This document shows positions 6,656-7,757 of a stretch of 7,757 nucleotides of DNA, piece by piece (the stretch's first letter is position 1; the number at the start of each line of letters is the position of its first letter). The translations under genes and the position numbers were made by a program. The notes beneath the pieces were generated by a model, which did not search any database, was not told where the DNA came from, and saw nothing but the letters and a program-made list of their open reading frames with translations. The stretch comes from Lachnospiraceae bacterium (GTDB lineage Bacteria > Bacillota > Clostridia > Lachnospirales > Lachnospiraceae), in the NCBI GenBank assembly GCA_900753685.1, contig CAAEAB010000225.1, positions 1-7,757 of the forward strand. Reading direction: 5' to 3'.

Positions 6656-7757
6656 ATGTATCAGGATTTATCATTTATGAGAATACCTCTGCCGGAGGAT
6701 GTATTAAAGCTGAAAAGTTTTGGTGATTTTGAAGGCGCTCAGAAGATGATTCAGCATTTTCTGAGCAAAGATATTCCGCAGTCGCTTCGCAAACGCCTGG
6801 AAATTGAGCAGGATATTGTACGGGTGATGGGCAATAATGAATACCCATATACCTATGAAGAAGCGTTGAAAATTATGTCCAGTCATTTAAAGGACTTTAA
6901 AGAAGAAGAACTGCAGTATCTGAAAGAAATCAGTGCAGCGGACTGGATTTATATTGATGGTACTGTGCATTTTCAGCGTCGTTTTTATGAAAATCTTATT
7001 AAGACCCGGCCGGATTTAGCGGAACGGGTCCTGGTTCAAGATGTGGATGATGCCCAGGCAAATGAAGAGAAACAGAAACTCTTAAATGACAATATAAAAT
7101 ACATGAAAGAGCATGGCAGCCGAAAGGTGCGGACACGGATTCGTGCCACAATTAAGGCAAAAAAGGAATTTGAAGAGGTTGGACGCAAGGTACGCGTACA
7201 TCTTCCGGTTCCGAAAATCTGCCAGCAGGTTGACCATATTGAGATTCTTGCTTCTTCTCCGGAAATCACCTGCATTGCACCGGAAAATGCACCTCAGCGG
7301 ACAGTATGTTTTGAGACAGAACTCCAGCCGGATCAGGAATTTATGGTAGAGTATACTTATGATTATCATGTAAATTACGTGGAACTGGATCCGGCTGAGG
7401 CTGCTTTCAAGCAGCCAGATTTTTGCCTGGAAGAACAGGCGCCTCATATTATGTTTACGCCGTTTCTTCGGGAGCTGCGGGACGAGCTTGTCGGAGACGA
7501 AACGAATCCGATCATCATGGCCCGGAAGTTTTATGACTTTGTGACAACAAAGATTATGTATTCCTATATGCGGGAATATTTTACCATTGACTGTATTCCA
7601 GAATACTGTGCGGTAAACCAAAAGGGAGACTGCGGCGTACAGGCTTTGCTTTTTATTACCCTTTGTCGTATGTCCGGTATTCCGGCTCGTTGGCAGTCTG
7701 GTCTCTATGTGACCGAGTTTTATACAGGCTGCCACGACTGGGCTCAGTTTTATGTGG
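6656..7757 (+). CDS. Transglutaminase-like domain protein, putative cysteine peptidase, 3'-truncated by window
   Basis: The frame is open from ATG 6656 to the right edge (367 residues visible). It has no signal peptide or membrane segment, so it should be cytoplasmic. The papain-like transglutaminase core starts near residue 285: nucleophile Cys326 in KGDCGVQALLF, the following helix with RMSGIPARWQSG (338-349), and catalytic His360 in CHDWAQFYV. The third catalytic residue, an Asp, would lie beyond the edge. Residues 1 to about 150 are mostly charged and predicted helical; about 160-245 look beta-rich (KVRVHLPVPK, TVCFETELQP, FMVEYTYDYHV), like domains often found before this core. I do not recognise the N-terminal family. 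GGGGG at 6642-6646 sets the start; Met8 has no ribosome site. Only 15 bases separate it from the epimerase, so it is probably co-transcribed. Prokaryotic members of this superfamily are mostly thought to be peptidases or amidases. That suggests a role in cutting imported peptides, but the substrate is unknown. Confidence 0.85.
   Translation, partial: MYQDLSFMRIPLPEDVLKLKSFGDFEGAQKMIQHFLSKDIPQSLRKRLEIEQDIVRVMGNNEYPYTYEEALKIMSSHLKDFKEEELQYLKEISAADWIYIDGTVHFQRRFYENLIKTRPDLAERVLVQDVDDAQANEEKQKLLNDNIKYMKEHGSRKVRTRIRATIKAKKEFEEVGRKVRVHLPVPKICQQVDHIEILASSPEITCIAPENAPQRTVCFETELQPDQEFMVEYTYDYHVNYVELDPAEAAFKQPDFCLEEQAPHIMFTPFLRELRDELVGDETNPIIMARKFYDFVTTKIMYSYMREYFTIDCIPEYCAVNQKGDCGVQALLFITLCRMSGIPARWQSGLYVTEFYTGCHDWAQFYV

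Noticed and set aside
7082..7735. 217-codon open frame on the minus strand
   Set aside because: It is opposite the transglutaminase-like gene, whose + frame shows catalytic Cys and His motifs; the minus-strand product resembles no family I know.

Overview
The window is a single-direction (+ strand) operon fragment from what looks like a Gram-positive anaerobe of the Clostridia, probably Lachnospiraceae-like. This is inferred from moderate base composition, strong GGAGG-type ribosome binding sites before most genes, tight gene spacing, one TTG start, and the style of the solute-binding protein (a Thr/Ala/Asp-rich linker of the kind that follows a lipoprotein signal). Genus and species cannot be named from the sequence alone. 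LAYOUT: 1-1532 is a family 5 peptide-binding protein whose signal peptide and lipobox lie before the window. 1533-1713 is a 181-base spacer with three consecutive hairpins. 1714-2646 and 2650-3561 are the two DppB/OppB- and DppC/OppC-type permeases. 3576-4565 and 4562-5542 are the DppD/OppD- and DppF/OppF-type ATPases, which overlap by an ATGA. 5567-6640 is an enolase-superfamily dipeptide epimerase. 6656 to the right edge is a cytoplasmic transglutaminase-like (putative cysteine peptidase) protein cut off by the window. There is no gene-free stretch longer than 300 bases. FUNCTION: the first five genes make a complete peptide ABC importer. The epimerase downstream converts the stereochemistry of the second residue of a dipeptide. 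The last gene looks like a papain-fold hydrolase. Together they suggest uptake of short peptides, plausibly cell-wall (murein) peptides, followed by cytoplasmic hydrolysis and epimerisation. This resembles the Bacillus subtilis dpp-ykf cluster, which combines a dipeptide importer, an LD-carboxypeptidase, an L-Ala-D/L-Glu epimerase and an NlpC/P60 endopeptidase. Here a transglutaminase-fold protein stands where an NlpC/P60 enzyme might be expected. The epimerase also lacks an arginine that, from memory, helps the B. subtilis enzyme recognise glutamate, so its substrate may differ. NOVELTY: most of the window is ordinary and well-understood. The parts worth a second look are the epimerase-transglutaminase pair, the large unassigned N-terminal region of the transglutaminase protein, and the hairpin cluster between binding protein and permease.
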